This document shows, piece by piece, positions 45,280 to 53,738 of a stretch of 64,000 nucleotides of DNA. This stretch comes from JAOUEA01 sp963810945 (GTDB taxonomy: Bacteria > Actinomycetota > UBA4738 > HRBIN12), in assembly GCA_963810945.1 (NCBI GenBank), contig CAWEPI010000013.1, positions 62,001 to 126,000 on the forward strand, written 5' to 3'. The first letter of the stretch is position 1, and each line of letters starts with the position of its first letter. Both the position numbers and the translations under genes were made by a program. The notes beneath the pieces were generated by a model. It did no database searches. It had not been told where the DNA came from and worked only from the letters and a program-made list of their open reading frames with translations.

Positions 45280-45747
45280 TCAGCTCTTGGCGTCGCCGCT
45301 CTTGCCGCCCAGCAGCTCCTTGATCTTGCCGAAGAAGCTGGAAGAGGTGTCCTTCGCCTTGCTGGTCGCGGGAGGGATCGCCTCCTTCGCCTTGTTGGCC
45401 GCGTTGCTCGCGGACTCCAGCGCCTTCGTGGCGGCGTTCCCGGCCGCATCGACGGCCTTGTTGGTGGCCGGGTGCGCCTTGTCGACGATGCCGCCGGCCG
45501 TGTCCTTCGCCTTGTCCACGAGGGGAGCCGCCTTGTCGGCGAGCCCGCCCGCGGTGCCCTTGGCCTTGTCGCTGAGCCCGCTCGCGGCTCCCTTCGCCTT
45601 GTCGGTCAACCCGCCCGCGGCGTCCTTCGCCTCGTCCATCGATCCGGCGGCGGCGTCCTTCGCTCCGGCGGCCGTGTCCTTCGCCTCGTCCATCGCTCCG
45701 GCAGCCGCGTCCTTCGCCTGCTCCTCGGCTGCGTCTCCCTCGCCCAT
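45280..45747 (-). CDS. LEA group 3-like amphipathic repeat protein
   Basis: 155 residues of Ala/Lys/Asp/Gly-rich repeats with an approximate 11-residue period: KDAAAGAMDEAKDTAAGA, GLTDKAKGAASGLSDKAKG, KAVDAAGNAATKALESASNA. Highly hydrophilic, without hydrophobic core or signal. Plant and bacterial LEA-like and CsbD-like proteins of this kind fold into amphipathic helices on drying and protect proteins or membranes; that role is inferred. The last codons and the intergenic side carry a tandem CTCAGCTCTTGG duplication spanning the stop. Confidence 0.75.
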   Translation of the reverse strand: MGEGDAAEEQAKDAAAGAMDEAKDTAAGAKDAAAGSMDEAKDAAGGLTDKAKGAASGLSDKAKGTAGGLADKAAPLVDKAKDTAGGIVDKAHPATNKAVDAAGNAATKALESASNAANKAKEAIPPATSKAKDTSSSFFGKIKELLGGKSGDAKS

Positions 45748-45915
45748 GGGTGCTCCTTCGGTAGGTGGTGACCCCCATCGTCCGGGGGCCGGTGGATAAC
45801 GGCAAACCTGCAGCTCAGATGGGTTATCGAGAGGGTCCACCGCGCACGTTCCCGAGGCCCCGCGAGCGGGCGTCGACGTTGTGCCGTCGGCGCCGAGACT
45901 GGGAGACTCACCCAC

Positions 45916-47229
45916 ATGGCGAAGGTGACGATCATCGGCGCGGGAAGCGTCGAGTTCACGCGGAACATCCTGGCCGACCTCTGCTCCTACGAGGAGCTCC
46001 ACGGCGGGCTCGCGATCGCGCTCCACGACATCGACGCGGACCGCCTCAGGACCGCCGAGGGCGCGGCGCGGCGGTTGATCGAGCAGACCGGCGCCGGCTA
46101 CGAGGTGGCGGCGTTCCCCGACCGGCGCGCGGCCTTCGACGGCGCCGACTACCTGATCAACGAGATCCAGGTGGGGGGCTACGCGGCCACGCTCACCGAC
46201 TTCGAGGTGCCCAGGCGGTACGGGCTCCGCCAGACCATCGCCGACACGATCGGGATCGGCGGCATCATGCGCGGGCTCCGCACGATCCCCGTGATGGCCG
46301 GGATGGGCGAGGACATGGCGGAGCTCTGCCCGCACGGTCTGCTGCTGAACTACACGAACCCCATGGCGATGGTGCCCTGGGGCATCTGGGCGGGCTCGCC
46401 GTTCCCCGCCGCCAGGACCATCGGCGTGTGCCACAGCGTCCGCGACACGCACCGCTTCCTGGCCGCGACCGTCGGCGTGCCCGAGGACGACATCGCGTTC
46501 CTCACCGCGGGCTTCAACCACCAGTGCTTCGTCTACCGGTTCGAGGATCGGCACACCGGCGAGGACCTCTACCCGCGGCTGCGCGCGATCGTCGACGCGG
46601 ACCCGGAAGGCCTCGGGCGACGCGTGCGCGTGGAGATCTTCAAGCGGTTCGGGTACTTCCCCACGGAGAGCTCCGAGCATTCGGCCGAGTACGTGCCGTG
46701 GTTCCTGCATCACGACGACCAGGTGGAGCGGTTCCGCAGCGAGATCGACGAGTACATCCGGCGCAGCGACGAGAACCTCGAGGCGTTCGCGGAGCTGCAG
46801 CGCGCGCTGGAGGCGGGCGAGGAACTCGAGGTCGAGCTGAACAGCGAGCTGGCCTCGGAGATCGTGCGCGCGGTGGAGACCGGGGTGGCGCGGGAGGTGT
46901 ACGGGAACGTGCGCAACGGCGGCCTCATCGAGGGCCTGCCCGAGGACGCCTGCGTGGAGGTCCCGTGCCTGGCGGACAAGAACGGCGTCCTCCCCACCCG
47001 CGTCGGCGCGCTGCCCCCCCAGACGTTGGCGCTGAACCGGACCTTCCTGAACGTCGTGGAGCTCACGGTGGACGCTGCGCTGGAGGGATCCCGCGCGCTC
47101 GTGTATCAGGCGGCCCTGATGGACCCGAACACCGCGGCCACGCTCACGACCGCGCAGATCGAGTCCATGGTCGACGACCTGATCGAGGCCCACGGCGACC
47201 TGATCCCCGAGGGGATCCGCCGGGGCTGA
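45916..47229 (+). CDS. Glycoside hydrolase family 4 (alpha-galactosidase/glucosidase type)
   Basis: 437 residues. NAD- and Mn-dependent glycosidase: KVTIIGAGSVEFTRNILADL binds NAD, LLLNYTNPMAMVPWG and IGVCHSVRDT supply the catalytic/metal region (CHS is typical of MelA-like alpha-galactosidases), GFNHQCFVYRF and EYVPWFLHHDD follow. Hydrolysis would go by oxidation at C3. Cytoplasmic, so substrate must be imported, possibly by the MFS permease on the facing strand. Good ATG; divergent from the LEA-like gene. Confidence 0.92.
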   Translation: MAKVTIIGAGSVEFTRNILADLCSYEELHGGLAIALHDIDADRLRTAEGAARRLIEQTGAGYEVAAFPDRRAAFDGADYLINEIQVGGYAATLTDFEVPRRYGLRQTIADTIGIGGIMRGLRTIPVMAGMGEDMAELCPHGLLLNYTNPMAMVPWGIWAGSPFPAARTIGVCHSVRDTHRFLAATVGVPEDDIAFLTAGFNHQCFVYRFEDRHTGEDLYPRLRAIVDADPEGLGRRVRVEIFKRFGYFPTESSEHSAEYVPWFLHHDDQVERFRSEIDEYIRRSDENLEAFAELQRALEAGEELEVELNSELASEIVRAVETGVAREVYGNVRNGGLIEGLPEDACVEVPCLADKNGVLPTRVGALPPQTLALNRTFLNVVELTVDAALEGSRALVYQAALMDPNTAATLTTAQIESMVDDLIEAHGDLIPEGIRRG

Positions 47230-47232
47230 GCC

Positions 47233-48099
47233 TCACGCGTCGGCGCGCGCCCGCACGCCCTCCAGCCCGGTCTGCACGAACGCGTCCTGGTCGGTGTCGA
47301 GCCCGTAGACGACCTCGTGCCACGGCATCAGGAGGAAGGAGAAGCGCCCTCGGGCGCGGAACCCGGTGTCGGGCGGGCCACCGTAGGCGGCGAGCGCGCG
47401 CTCACCCGCAGCGGGTCGCGCGCCCAGGAGCCACGCGAAGTCCCACACGGGGTCGCCGATGCCGACCTCCTCCCAATCGAGGACGCCGGCGAGGTCGCCC
47501 GTCGGGCTCACCAGGATGTGCTCCGGGCCGAGGTCGTTGTGCGTCACGCACGTGGCGAACCGCCAGAGGTCGTCATCGGCGAGGTACGCGTCGAACCGGT
47601 CGCCGAACGCGCCCGCCTCCGCGGCGCCCAGCAGCGGGAAGACGCGCGCGCGCATCGTGGCCAGCTCCGCGCGCCGCTCCTCGCGCAGGGCCGCGGCGCC
47701 GCGGGCGCGCATCCCCAGGTATTCCGGCGGCACCATGTGGAGGTCGTAGAGGAACCGTCCGAGCCGCTCGGGCCAGACCCCGTCGTCACCCGCCTCGAAT
47801 AGGGACGCGCCCTCGAGCTTGCGGTAGCCCATGATCGCCGGGTCGAGCGAGACGAGCTCGGGCTCGGGGACCGCGCCGCTCACCTCCGCCGCGATCTCGG
47901 GCAGCACCTCGATCTGCGTGCGCAGGCGCGCTTCCGCGCCCGGCTCGCGGGGGAGCTGCACGATCCACGTGCCGTCGACCTCGTAGGTGTCGCAGGTCCA
48001 GCCTCCCCCGACCGGTTCGAACGAGGCGATGGCACCGAGCTGCGGGAAGAGGCGCGCCACCAGCGCGCGGTGCTCCGTCGCGCGCGCGGTCGCGTTCAT
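47233..48099 (-). CDS. APH-family (aminoglycoside phosphotransferase-like) small-molecule kinase
   Basis: 288 residues, protein-kinase-like fold. VARLFPQLGAIASFEPVGGG, TWIVQLPREPGAEARL, catalytic loop CVTHNDLGPEHILVSPTG (HxD and the metal-binding His/Asn position) and GVLDWEEVGIGDPVWDFAW (DxD-type Mg site). Members phosphorylate antibiotics, sugars (e.g. maltose, hydroxylysine) or homoserine. The 4-base overlap with the MFS gene suggests it phosphorylates what the permease brings in or protects against what it exports. Confidence 0.85.
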   Translation of the reverse strand: MNATARATEHRALVARLFPQLGAIASFEPVGGGWTCDTYEVDGTWIVQLPREPGAEARLRTQIEVLPEIAAEVSGAVPEPELVSLDPAIMGYRKLEGASLFEAGDDGVWPERLGRFLYDLHMVPPEYLGMRARGAAALREERRAELATMRARVFPLLGAAEAGAFGDRFDAYLADDDLWRFATCVTHNDLGPEHILVSPTGDLAGVLDWEEVGIGDPVWDFAWLLGARPAAGERALAAYGGPPDTGFRARGRFSFLLMPWHEVVYGLDTDQDAFVQTGLEGVRARADA

Positions 48100-49346
48100 C
48101 CCAGCGGCTCCGGCGGCGCGACCACCGCGTCCGCGGGGAGGTCGTCCGCCCACGGCTCGCCGGCGGCGGCGGGGTCGTCGAGCTCGGGCACGTTGAGCGT
48201 GAACCACGCCGTGACGGCGCCCGCCAGGGCGAGCGCCGACGCGCCGACGTAGAGCACGAGCGGGCCCGCGTGCTGGTAGACGAACCCACCCACGCCCGCC
48301 CCCAGGATCGGACCGAGGCCGAACCCCACCATCGCCGCGACGGAGTTGCCGGTGGAGTACAGGGAAGGCGGCAGCAGGCGGCCCACCACCACCACGCCGG
48401 TCGTGAACAGGAGGGAGAACGCCATCCCCTCGAACACCGTGAGGAACGAGACCACCGTGGCGTTCGTGATGAGCCCCCACAGCAGGAAGCCGGTCGCGTA
48501 GACCGCGCAGCCCAGCGCGTAGACCTTCCGCAGGCCCCACGCCTTCTGCAACCGCGAGGACATCCGCATCACCGGCACCTCCACCAGCCCGCCCAGCGCC
48601 GTGCCGAGCCCCACGAGCATGATGCTCCCGCCCTCGCTCGTGATCTTCAACGCGAAGAAGTTCCACGCCGCGTTGAAGCCCGTCCAGACGAGGAAGACCG
48701 CCGCCAGGAACCCCCAGAAGCGCGGCGCCGCCTTGAAGACGGCCCCCACCGATCCGAGCCGTCCGTGGGTCTCCACCTCCTTCGGCCGGTCGCGTCCGAT
48801 CGTCGTGCTCCAGACCAGCACCAGGAGGCTCGACACGGCGTAGATCGGCATCGCCAGCGAGACGTTCCAGGCGGTGAGGATCGCGCCGAAGACGACGCAC
48901 CCGCCGGCGTAGCTCAGGCTCTCCCATCCGCGGATCCGCCCGTAGTCGCTCATCCGCTCGTCGCCGAGGTGCATCAGCGCGATCGAGTCGATGTTGGGGC
49001 CGGTGGCGACCATGAACGCCGCGATCGCGAACGCCATCGCCGCGATCGCCGTCACGCCGCTCACCCGGTTGATCAGCGCGGCGCACACGGCGGCGCCGAG
49101 CGTGCCGATCTGCAGGGCGGTGAGCCGGCCGATCCGCGTGTCGGCGAGGTGCCCCCACACGGGGTTGAACAGGATGCGCGCCACGGCCATCGCCGCGATC
49201 ACGAGGCCGATCTCGCTGCCGGAGAGCCCGCGGCCCTCGAGGTAGATCGCGAGGAACGGGAAGAACGCCGCGATCACGAAGCCGAAGACGACGAAGAGCC
49301 CCTGCACGGCGACGGAGGGCCGGACGGCGGCCGTGCGCGTACTCAC
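48096..49346 (-). CDS. MFS permease, LacY/MFS_1-like
   Basis: 416 residues, 12 predicted helices. FFPFLAIYLEGRGLSGSEIGL, GHLADTRIGRLTALQIGTLG (motif A), YGRIRGWESLSYAGG and GGLVEVPVMRMSSRLQKAWGLR resemble the LacY/nucleoside-H+ symporter branch rather than drug exporters. The C-terminal tail is acidic and proline-rich. GTG start. Neighbouring sugar genes argue for sugar uptake. Confidence 0.88.
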   Translation of the reverse strand: MSTRTAAVRPSVAVQGLFVVFGFVIAAFFPFLAIYLEGRGLSGSEIGLVIAAMAVARILFNPVWGHLADTRIGRLTALQIGTLGAAVCAALINRVSGVTAIAAMAFAIAAFMVATGPNIDSIALMHLGDERMSDYGRIRGWESLSYAGGCVVFGAILTAWNVSLAMPIYAVSSLLVLVWSTTIGRDRPKEVETHGRLGSVGAVFKAAPRFWGFLAAVFLVWTGFNAAWNFFALKITSEGGSIMLVGLGTALGGLVEVPVMRMSSRLQKAWGLRKVYALGCAVYATGFLLWGLITNATVVSFLTVFEGMAFSLLFTTGVVVVGRLLPPSLYSTGNSVAAMVGFGLGPILGAGVGGFVYQHAGPLVLYVGASALALAGAVTAWFTLNVPELDDPAAAGEPWADDLPADAVVAPPEPLG

Positions 49347-49461
49347 CGCGCCGGCCCCGGCAGGGGTCGGCGCGCGCGCTCACGAGCGGTCTCGGAGGAA
49401 CGGAACGGCGCGATCGCGGGTCTCCTCGGTCGACGATGGGGGCGCGGGCTCACGACAGGAT

Positions 49462-50352
49462 ATGTTGGCGGCGATGAACGAGACCGCGCGCGAGATCGCG
49501 AGCCAGCCGGACCTGTGGGCGCGTGCGCGGGACATCGCCTCGGCCGCGTCGGACATCCTCCCGCTCACGGGGGAACGGGTCGCGGCGGTCGGGTGCGGGA
49601 CGTCGTGGTTCGTCGCGCAGGCGTTCGCCGGTCTCCGCGAGAAGGCCGGCCGCGGCGAGACCGACGCCTTCACGGCCACGGAGTTCCCGGCCGGTCGCCC
49701 CTACGACGAGGTCCTGCTGCTCTCGCGCAGCGGCACCACCACGGAGGTGGCGCGGCTCGCGCACGAGCTCCGGGGGAGGCGGCCCACGGTGGCGATCTCG
49801 GCCGTGGCGGGCACCCCCGTCCCCGAGGCCGCGAACGATGCCCTGATCCTCGAGTGGGCCGACGAGGTCTCGGTGGTGCAGACGCGCTTCGCCACTACCG
49901 CGCTGGCACTGCTGCGCGCGCACCTCGGGGAGGACCTCGTGGGGGTGGTGGCGGACGGGCGCACAGCCGTCGAGGGCCCGCTCCCCCACGACCCCGCCGC
50001 GTTCGAGCACTTCGTGTTCCTGGGGCACGGATGGAGCGTGGGTCTCGCCAACGAGGCGGCGCTGAAGATGCGCGAGGCGGCGCAGGCGCACACGGAGGCC
50101 TACCCGGCGATGGAGTACCGCCACGGACCGATCAGCCTGGCGGGTCCGCGCAGCCTGGTGTGGGTGCTCGGCTCGCCCGATCCCACGGTGGCCGACGCGG
50201 TGCGGGCGACCGGCGCCACCGTGCGCGTCGCCGAGCTCGACCCGATGGCCGAGCTCGTCCTGATCCAGCGCACCGCCGTCGCCCTGGCGGAGGCGCGCGG
50301 GCTCGACCCCGACCGGCCCCGGAACCTCACGCGGTCGGTGGTGCTGCCCTGA
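49462..50352 (+). CDS. SIS-domain sugar isomerase (AgaS/GlmS-C-like)
   Basis: 296 residues with two SIS domains: AVGCGTSWFVAQAFAGLREK and LLLSRSGTTTEVARLAHEL (phosphosugar-binding Ser/Thr loop), then VFLGHGWSVGLANEAALKMRE and EAYPAMEYRHGPISL (GlmS-type isomerase signature). No glutaminase domain, so it is an AgaS/FrlB-type ketose-amine isomerase or deaminase. Two in-frame ATGs 12 bases apart; the first has AGGA very close, the second weak support. Divergent from the MFS gene. Confidence 0.88.
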   Translation: MLAAMNETAREIASQPDLWARARDIASAASDILPLTGERVAAVGCGTSWFVAQAFAGLREKAGRGETDAFTATEFPAGRPYDEVLLLSRSGTTTEVARLAHELRGRRPTVAISAVAGTPVPEAANDALILEWADEVSVVQTRFATTALALLRAHLGEDLVGVVADGRTAVEGPLPHDPAAFEHFVFLGHGWSVGLANEAALKMREAAQAHTEAYPAMEYRHGPISLAGPRSLVWVLGSPDPTVADAVRATGATVRVAELDPMAELVLIQRTAVALAEARGLDPDRPRNLTRSVVLP

Positions 50353-50374
50353 ACGCGGCCGCGCGGCGCCGGGC

Positions 50375-50878
50375 TCAGAGCGCGCGGCGCAAGCCGAGGG
50401 TCTCGAGCGCGGAGCCCTCGCGCAACGGCTCGCGGTCCTCGGGGTCGAGCACGAACCCGCACGCGCGATAGACGCGCGTGGCGACGTCGTTGCCCTCCGT
50501 CACCCGCAGGAACACCTCGGCCGCGCCGGACTCCGCGGCCCACGACACCACCCGCTCCACGAGCTCCCGGCCGATCCCGGATCGCCGCGCCTCGGGCGCC
50601 ACCCACATCGCGAAGAGGTGGACCACGCGCGGATCGTCCTTGAAGGCGGCGGCCGTCGCGAGCGCCGTGAACCCCGCGCCCGGGCGCGGCTCCTCGACGA
50701 ACGTGGCCACGGTGGCGCCCCAGCCTTCGCCCGTCGCCCAGCCCTCCCAGCGCCACTGCGGCTGACCCTCGCTCCCCTCGAGCGTCGAGCTGAACGCGTC
50801 GGGGGCATCGCGGAGCGCGGCGAGACGCACGTCGCGGATGCGCTCCCAGTCCTCCGGCAACGCGGCGCGCACGGCCAT
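50375..50878 (-). CDS. GNAT family N-acetyltransferase
   Basis: 167 residues. VRAALPEDWERIRDVRLAALRD at the start, FAMWVAPEARRSGIGRELVERV as acetyl-CoA motif A, FLRVTEGNDVATRVYRACGFV as motif B. Substrate unknown. Its ATG directly follows the TAG of the PfkB kinase (TAGATG), so it is the third gene of that leftward unit and may be translationally coupled. Confidence 0.92.
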   Translation of the reverse strand: MAVRAALPEDWERIRDVRLAALRDAPDAFSSTLEGSEGQPQWRWEGWATGEGWGATVATFVEEPRPGAGFTALATAAAFKDDPRVVHLFAMWVAPEARRSGIGRELVERVVSWAAESGAAEVFLRVTEGNDVATRVYRACGFVLDPEDREPLREGSALETLGLRRAL

Positions 50879-51817
50879 CTAGTGGACCCGGACCCGTGCC
50901 TGGGAGGCGAGGACCTCCGCGCGTGTGCGCTCGAGCCTGCCGGCGCCCGGCACCTCCGCGTTGGCCGTGGCCGCTCCGAGCGCGAGGCGCAGGACGGGGT
51001 CCCATCCTCCCCCACGGTCGAGCTCCGTCACGAGGCCCGCGAGGAACGCGTCGCCGCTGCCGACCGGATAGCGGCCGCGCACGTAGAGCGTGCCCTCGAA
51101 GAGGGTGCCGTCGGGAGCGGCGAGCACCACGCCGTCCGCGCCGCGCGTCACGATGCCGGCGTGCCCGTCGCCGCCCGCGAAGGCGCGGAGCTTCTGCGCG
51201 GCGGCCATCGCCTCGTCGCGGCGTGCCGTGGGCACGCCGAGCAGCTCGCTCGCCTCCACGGCGTTCACCTTCACGACGTCGGGCTCGGCCTCGAGCGCGA
51301 GGCGCAGGCGCTCGCCCTCCGCGTCGAGGGCCACCCGCACGCCCGCGGCCCGAGCCTCCGCCACGACGGACCGGTACCCGTCCGGGGGCGAGCCGCGGGG
51401 CATCGACCCGCTGATCGTGAGCCACCCCCCCGACTCCCAGGCGCCCGCCGTCGCGTCCGTCAGCTCGACCCAGCCCGCCACCGGCACCTCGGATCCGTGC
51501 TCGTAGAACTCGGTGAGACCCCCGGTCTCGCGGTCGGCGACGCTGAGCGACGCGCGGTTCTCGCCGTGCGTCCAGACGTACTCGCCCGCGACGCCCTCGG
51601 CCTGCAGCATGTCGACGAGCCACCGGCCGGTGTGCCCGCGCATCAGCGCCACGGCGCGCACGGCCGCGCCCAGCGCGTGCGCGGCGCGCGCCACGTTGAG
51701 CCCCTTGCCGCCCGCGACCTCGACGAAGCTCGACGGACGGTGGATGTCGCCCCGGACCAACCGGTCGACCTCGAAGAGCTTGTCCACCGACGGGTTGGCG
51801 GCGAGGCAGACGATCAC
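50879..51817 (-). CDS. 1-phosphofructokinase/tagatose-6-phosphate kinase family (PfkB)
   Basis: 312 residues. VCLAANPSVDKLFEVDRL and VEVAGGKGLNVARAAHALG are the FruK/LacC-type N-terminal signature; WLTISGSMPRGSPPDGY and PVGSGDAFLAGLVTE (GxGD catalytic Asp near 257) complete it. Phosphorylates a ketose phosphate such as fructose 1-P or tagatose 6-P. The GTG overlaps the upstream kinase stop by 4 bases. Confidence 0.92.
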   Translation of the reverse strand: MIVCLAANPSVDKLFEVDRLVRGDIHRPSSFVEVAGGKGLNVARAAHALGAAVRAVALMRGHTGRWLVDMLQAEGVAGEYVWTHGENRASLSVADRETGGLTEFYEHGSEVPVAGWVELTDATAGAWESGGWLTISGSMPRGSPPDGYRSVVAEARAAGVRVALDAEGERLRLALEAEPDVVKVNAVEASELLGVPTARRDEAMAAAQKLRAFAGGDGHAGIVTRGADGVVLAAPDGTLFEGTLYVRGRYPVGSGDAFLAGLVTELDRGGGWDPVLRLALGAATANAEVPGAGRLERTRAEVLASQARVRVH

Positions 51818-52752
51818 GCGGCGGTCCCCCGCTCGAGGGTCTCGAGGACCTCGTCCATCGTCGGCTGCCCCTCGGTGCCGCCGACGACGCGCGTGGAGAG
51901 CACGCCGCAGGCGTTGCCGATCTCGAGGCACCGCGTGAGCGGCATGTCCGCCAGCCAGCCCGCGAGGAAGCCGGCGTCGAACGAGTCGCCCGCGCCGGTC
52001 GTGTCGACCACGCGGCCGGTGAGCCCGTCCACCCGCGCCGTCTCGCCGGTCGTGGAGGCGATCGCGCCGCCCGCGCCGTTCTTCACCACCACCATCGAGG
52101 TCTGCGCGCGGAGCCGGGACACGGCCTGATCGAGGTCGGAGATGTGCGCGATGCTCATCGCCTCCAGCGCGTTGGGCATGAAGACGTCGACCCGGGGCAG
52201 GAGGCCGGGCAGGCCGCCGTCCCAGGTGCCGGCCGGGTCCCAGTTGGGATCGACCGAGGTCGTCGCGCCCAGGGCGTGAGCCGCGTCGAAGATCGCGGGC
52301 AGCCCCGGCACGAGGGCCGTCTGGAGGAAGTACGAGCTCACGTGCACGTGTCGCGCCTCGGCCAGGAGGTCCTCCGGGATCAGCTCAGCGCGCAGGCCCG
52401 CGATCGTCCCGGGCGCGGTCAGCATCGCCCGATCGTCGGGCGCCGAGAGCACGACCGTGACGCCGGTCGGGTGCTCGCGGTCGGCGATCAGCCCGCGCGT
52501 GTTGATGCCGCGGCCGGAGAGCTGCTCGCGCATGTAACGGCCGAACAGGTCGTCGCCCACCACACCGCAGAACGCCACGCGCAGCCCGAGCCGCGCGGCG
52601 CCGCAGGCGAGGATCCCGCCCGACCCGCCGATGGTCAGGGACGCACGCTCGACGAGCCGCTCCGCCTGACCGAACGCCGGCACCACGTCGCCGCCGCTCA
52701 GCACGAGGTCCGGGTTCGCGTCGCCGAGGACCAGGAGGTCGAACTCGCTCAT
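51814..52752 (-). CDS. Ribokinase-like PfkB carbohydrate kinase
   Basis: 312 residues. LLVLGDANPDLVLSGGDV, TIGGSGGILACGAARLGLRV, VGDDLFGRYMRE (PfkB signature 1) and VVDTTGAGDSFDAGFLAGW (signature 2, catalytic Asp). Closer to ribokinase/adenosine or sugar kinases than to FruK. First gene of the kinase-kinase-GNAT unit; the two PfkB members are only distantly alike, so they are unlikely to be a recent duplication. Confidence 0.92.
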   Translation of the reverse strand: MSEFDLLVLGDANPDLVLSGGDVVPAFGQAERLVERASLTIGGSGGILACGAARLGLRVAFCGVVGDDLFGRYMREQLSGRGINTRGLIADREHPTGVTVVLSAPDDRAMLTAPGTIAGLRAELIPEDLLAEARHVHVSSYFLQTALVPGLPAIFDAAHALGATTSVDPNWDPAGTWDGGLPGLLPRVDVFMPNALEAMSIAHISDLDQAVSRLRAQTSMVVVKNGAGGAIASTTGETARVDGLTGRVVDTTGAGDSFDAGFLAGWLADMPLTRCLEIGNACGVLSTRVVGGTEGQPTMDEVLETLERGTAA

Positions 52753-52797
52753 GTCGGGAGCCTACCTGCACGGCACGCCGGGGCTACGATGCCGGGC

Positions 52798-53322
52798 ATG
52801 CCCCGATCGCCCGAGATCGTGCTCGTGCGCGGCGACATCACCACGCAGGACGTCGACGCGATCGTGAACGCCGCCAACACGGCGCTGCGTCCGGGCGGCG
52901 GCGTCGACGGCGCCATCACGCGCGCCGCTGGACCGGTCGCGCTCGCCGAGCGGGAGGCCATCGTCGCGGAGCGGGGCGACCCGGCGTTGGAGACCGGGGA
53001 CGCCGTGGCCACCGCCGGCGGCGACCTCCCCGCGCGCTGGATCATCCACACCGCGGGCCCCGTCTACGCCGGGAACGACAGCGATCGCGTGTTGCTGGAG
53101 GCGTGCCACCGGTCGTGCCTGCGCGTGGCCGACGCGCTCGGCGCGCGCACCGTCGCCTTCCCGGCCATCTCGACCGGCATCTACGGCTACCCGTTGCACG
53201 AGGCGGCGCCCGTCGCGATCGCCGCGGTGCGCGGCGCCTCCACCGAGGTGGCGGAGATCCGGTTCGTCCTGTTCGACGAGGCCGCGCTGGGGGCCTTCCG
53301 CCAGGCCCTCGCGGCGACCTGA
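52798..53322 (+). CDS. Macro-domain protein (O-acetyl-ADP-ribose deacetylase-like)
   Basis: 174 residues, one macro domain. EIVLVRGDITTQDVDAIVNAANTAL, GGGVDGAITRAAGP, WIIHTAGPVYAG and FPAISTGIYGYPLHEAAPVAI are the MacroD/YmdB loops that bind ADP-ribose. Likely removes ADP-ribose from proteins or hydrolyses O-acetyl-ADP-ribose. The second of two close ATGs is used. Divergent from the sugar kinases. Confidence 0.95.
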   Translation: MPRSPEIVLVRGDITTQDVDAIVNAANTALRPGGGVDGAITRAAGPVALAEREAIVAERGDPALETGDAVATAGGDLPARWIIHTAGPVYAGNDSDRVLLEACHRSCLRVADALGARTVAFPAISTGIYGYPLHEAAPVAIAAVRGASTEVAEIRFVLFDEAALGAFRQALAAT

Positions 53323-53367
53323 GCGACTCAGCGGATGCGCACCTCACTGGTAGGATTTGCACCTGCA

Positions 53368-53703
53368 ATGAGCGAACCGCTGACCGACGTGAAGGGCGTG
53401 TACGACCGGCTGGGCCAGATCCAGCTGGTCGACTGCCGCGAGCCCTACGAATGGGAAGCCGGCCGCATCAAGGGGGCTGTGCACATCCCGCTCAACGCGA
53501 TCATGGCCGGCGCCGGCCAGGACCTGGACCAGAACAGGTCCGTCGCCGTCATCTGCCGCTCCGGCAACCGGAGCGAGCTCGCCACGATGATGCTGCAGGC
53601 CCGAGGCTTCGAGGCCTACAACGTCGAGGGCGGCATGGAGGCGTGGGCCGCCGAGGGCCTGCCCCTCGAAGCCGCCGACGGTTCGCCCGGCCGCGTCGCC
53701 TGA
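53368..53703 (+). CDS. Single-domain rhodanese-like sulfurtransferase
   Basis: 111 residues. VDCREPYEWEAGRIKGAVHIPL and VAVICRSGNRSELATMMLQARGF, with the catalytic Cys near residue 62 in a CRSGNR loop, and YNVEGGMEAWAAEGLPL. Transfers sulfane sulfur; partner unknown. ATG at the beginning of SEPLTDVKGVYDRL; 45 bases after the macro-domain gene and 35 before glcD. Confidence 0.95.
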   Translation: MSEPLTDVKGVYDRLGQIQLVDCREPYEWEAGRIKGAVHIPLNAIMAGAGQDLDQNRSVAVICRSGNRSELATMMLQARGFEAYNVEGGMEAWAAEGLPLEAADGSPGRVA

Positions 53704-53738
53704 GGACGGCGCCGCCCGGCGCGGCCTACGCTAGCCGC

